Position numbers and translations under genes: made by a program
In this document: in pieces, positions 39,352-40,686 of the stretch
Position numbering within the stretch: position 1 is the first letter of the stretch
Layout: every line of letters begins with the position of its first letter
The notes under the pieces: generated by a model
What the model was told of the DNA's origin: nothing
Seen by the model: the letters and a program-made list of their open reading frames with translations, nothing else
The model's database searches: none
Assembly (NCBI GenBank): GCA_022376515.1
Contig: WTXI01000316.1
Span: 1 to 40,686 of the forward strand
Origin: Lactifluus volemus
Taxonomy: Eukaryota > Basidiomycota > Agaricomycetes > Russulales > Russulaceae
DNA: 40,686 nucleotides
Reading direction: 5' to 3'

Positions 39352-40686
39352 CTAGTCAAGATCCATCCCAAACTCCTCTCCAGTCGCAAACCCAAACACT
39401 GCGTCCTCTTCATTCCTCACAACGCGAGATGGGCCCGCGATCGTTGATAGATCAACGCGCGTGCCATGGCCACCGGGTGCTGATACTGACATTACGGGGC
39501 CGTCGTTCATAGTCTGATCTATCATCAAGTGGCCGTGGTCAGGCACATTGATTAGTGCAGACACGGAAGTAATGGGAGGAGATGGAGCGGGTTGCGGAGG
39601 CGCCGTTACGGGCGTAGGTGCAGACGCAAATGGAACAGGTGGATCTATCACCGGGATCATTCCACCGGGCATCGTCTCTGCCCGTCGTCTACCCATCGTA
39701 GGCGTACTGCCCATCGTCGCTGCCGCCTCTTGCCCAACGTGAACGACGGGGCGCCGCGCAGGGCCTGGGGCAACATCAAACGGAGAAGGCTCGTAGAACG
39801 CACGACCCCATCCGGGACCTTCGGGTGGGCGGGCGCCTTCAATGGGACGGAATGCCATCGCGGTTGCACGCGCGGCCTCTATCATGTCCACCGTCGCCAT
39901 TAAACGCTCCCGTCGGCGTACGCTGTTGCCGCCATTGCCGCTGTTGTTAGCCGCACGCGAATTATCTGGGACGTTTTCGCCATCTTCATCCCCATCCTTG
40001 GCGCTGCACCAGAATCTATGGCCCTCGCTCCATGCCGAGCTTTGACACTCTTTCCCGCAATATTTCGCCTTTCGACAACGACGGCATTTGGCAAATTGCC
40101 GCGGGTACTGCTCCCAGCGTCCGCATAACACTTAGTTATGATTATGTGTCAGCACCGCATTCTAACCCTATTTTACGCAAAATAAACCACGCACTGTTGG
40201 CACACTGACGTATCCCTCCTCTGCTGTCATCCTTTCGACAAGCGTTGCGCATGATGACGCCTGCCCAGTACTGTATCTCTGGTGGCAGCGTCGGGGGCGG
40301 ATTCGGCAAATCGTATTCGTGTGAGCTCGGTCGGAAGGTGAACCGCTCCACAAGCGAGAACACGTTCGTTTGGCGAGGGGCGGCAGTTGTGGACGCTGGT
40401 GCAGAACTTGCCTTTTCCTTCCCATTGCGTCCCGCGAATGCTTTGAAGAGGCCGGTACTGGTAGTCGCATCTCTCCCACTTGTACGTGATGACCCCACAG
40501 CGGCCGGCGCTGACTGGTGCTGAGCACCTTGCGGCTTGAAGGTGGCAGTTGCCGGATGGAAGCTGGTGCGTGGCTGGTAGAACGCCTGACGGACGTGGGG
40601 GTATTTGCTGAGATAAGCTAATAGTTGAAGGGCAGAAAGTACGTCTTCATCTCGGTGGGGACATCCCGACTCGTGATGGTGGTGTG
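39352..40686 (-). CDS. MUB1: MYND zinc-finger protein Mub1/samB, C-terminal part (5' end outside the window)
   Basis: Mub1 works with the E3 ligase Ubr2 in proteasome-gene control in yeast; the Aspergillus homologue samB affects growth polarity and development. Two exons are visible: 40686-40195 (open to the window edge) and 40130-39352, with a 64-nt intron whose removal creates CANMLCGRW. The N-terminal visible part has DEDVLSALQLLAYLSKYPHV, an armadillo-like helix, then PPEIQYWAGVIMRNACRKDD. The MYND finger is CANMLC, then CRRC, CRKAKYCGKEC and HRFWC. After it come about 200 residues of Ala/Pro-rich, probably disordered sequence to the stop. About 420 residues are present and unbroken. Confidence 0.88.

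Noticed and set aside
38832..39413. 193-codon minus-strand ORF between POP4 and MUB1
   Set aside because: Hydrophobic low-complexity translation from pyrimidine-rich sequence, overlapping the MUB1 3' end; no family resemblance.
1..40686. CRISPR arrays, tRNA or rRNA genes
   Set aside because: I saw no regularly spaced direct repeats and no convincing cloverleaf or rRNA sequence; the genome type is eukaryotic. A tRNA scan could still find one I missed.

Overview
The window looks like nuclear DNA of a filamentous basidiomycete, probably an Agaricomycete. The genes carry many short GT-AG introns (47-88 nt), conserved eukaryotic housekeeping proteins are recognisable, and the repeats are typical of mushroom-forming fungi: a Ty3-type chromovirus, a KDZ-transposase-associated CxC5/CxC6 gene, a Tad-like LINE tail and a TA-flanked MITE. 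No bacterial operon, tRNA, rRNA or CRISPR array was recognised. All assignments come from reading motifs and splice phases by eye.

Layout. Conserved genes flank a repeat-rich island. At the left, TRL1 (tRNA ligase, minus strand, 3016-402) is intact over five exons. From about 3.3 to 25.8 kb lies the island: a decayed CxC5/CxC6 gene (minus, 5300-3782), a perfect 371-bp palindrome (6143-6513), a tract of TGASTCA heptamers, a chromovirus with gag and a frameshifted pol (7514-15145), a second, internally deleted chromovirus copy sharing the middle LTR (14539-17993), a decaying RGS-type gene whose intron donor was invaded by a 282-bp MITE (minus, 19993-18340), a six-exon Crinkler-type NTPase/nuclease gene (minus, 24579-21556) and a LINE 3' remnant (minus, 25620-25144). 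To the right comes a gene-dense block: ERV41 (minus) head to head with a LENG1-like gene (plus), a TVP38-like VTT membrane protein (minus), a seven-TM rhodopsin-like membrane protein (minus), POP4 of RNase P/MRP (minus) and the 3' part of MUB1/samB (minus), which runs off the window.

Most notable. (1) Both chromovirus copies carry a second 271-codon ORF overlapping the 3' part of pol. Between copies, the 26 substitutions in the overlap fall 14 at the pol wobble position, 12 at the wobble position of the overlapping frame, and none at the position that is non-degenerate in both. Just outside the overlap the substitutions are all at pol wobble positions. This is the pattern expected of dual coding. 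(2) The element has a self-priming signature of the Tf1/sushi kind: the primer-binding site just after the LTR is complementary to the predicted 5' end of the transcript. (3) The deleted copy lost gag, protease, RT, RNase H and nearly all of the PBS, but keeps an intact integrase-chromodomain ORF directly behind an LTR promoter. (4) Four conserved genes to the right each need one or two single-base insertions, mostly in short homopolymers, to be open; this looks like a sequencing or assembly signature.

Function. TRL1 and POP4 both act in tRNA maturation, but lie 35 kb apart with no sign of linkage. ERV41 and the TVP38-like gene act in the early secretory pathway. The repeat island holds the fast-evolving content (Crinkler, mobile elements, broken signalling gene).
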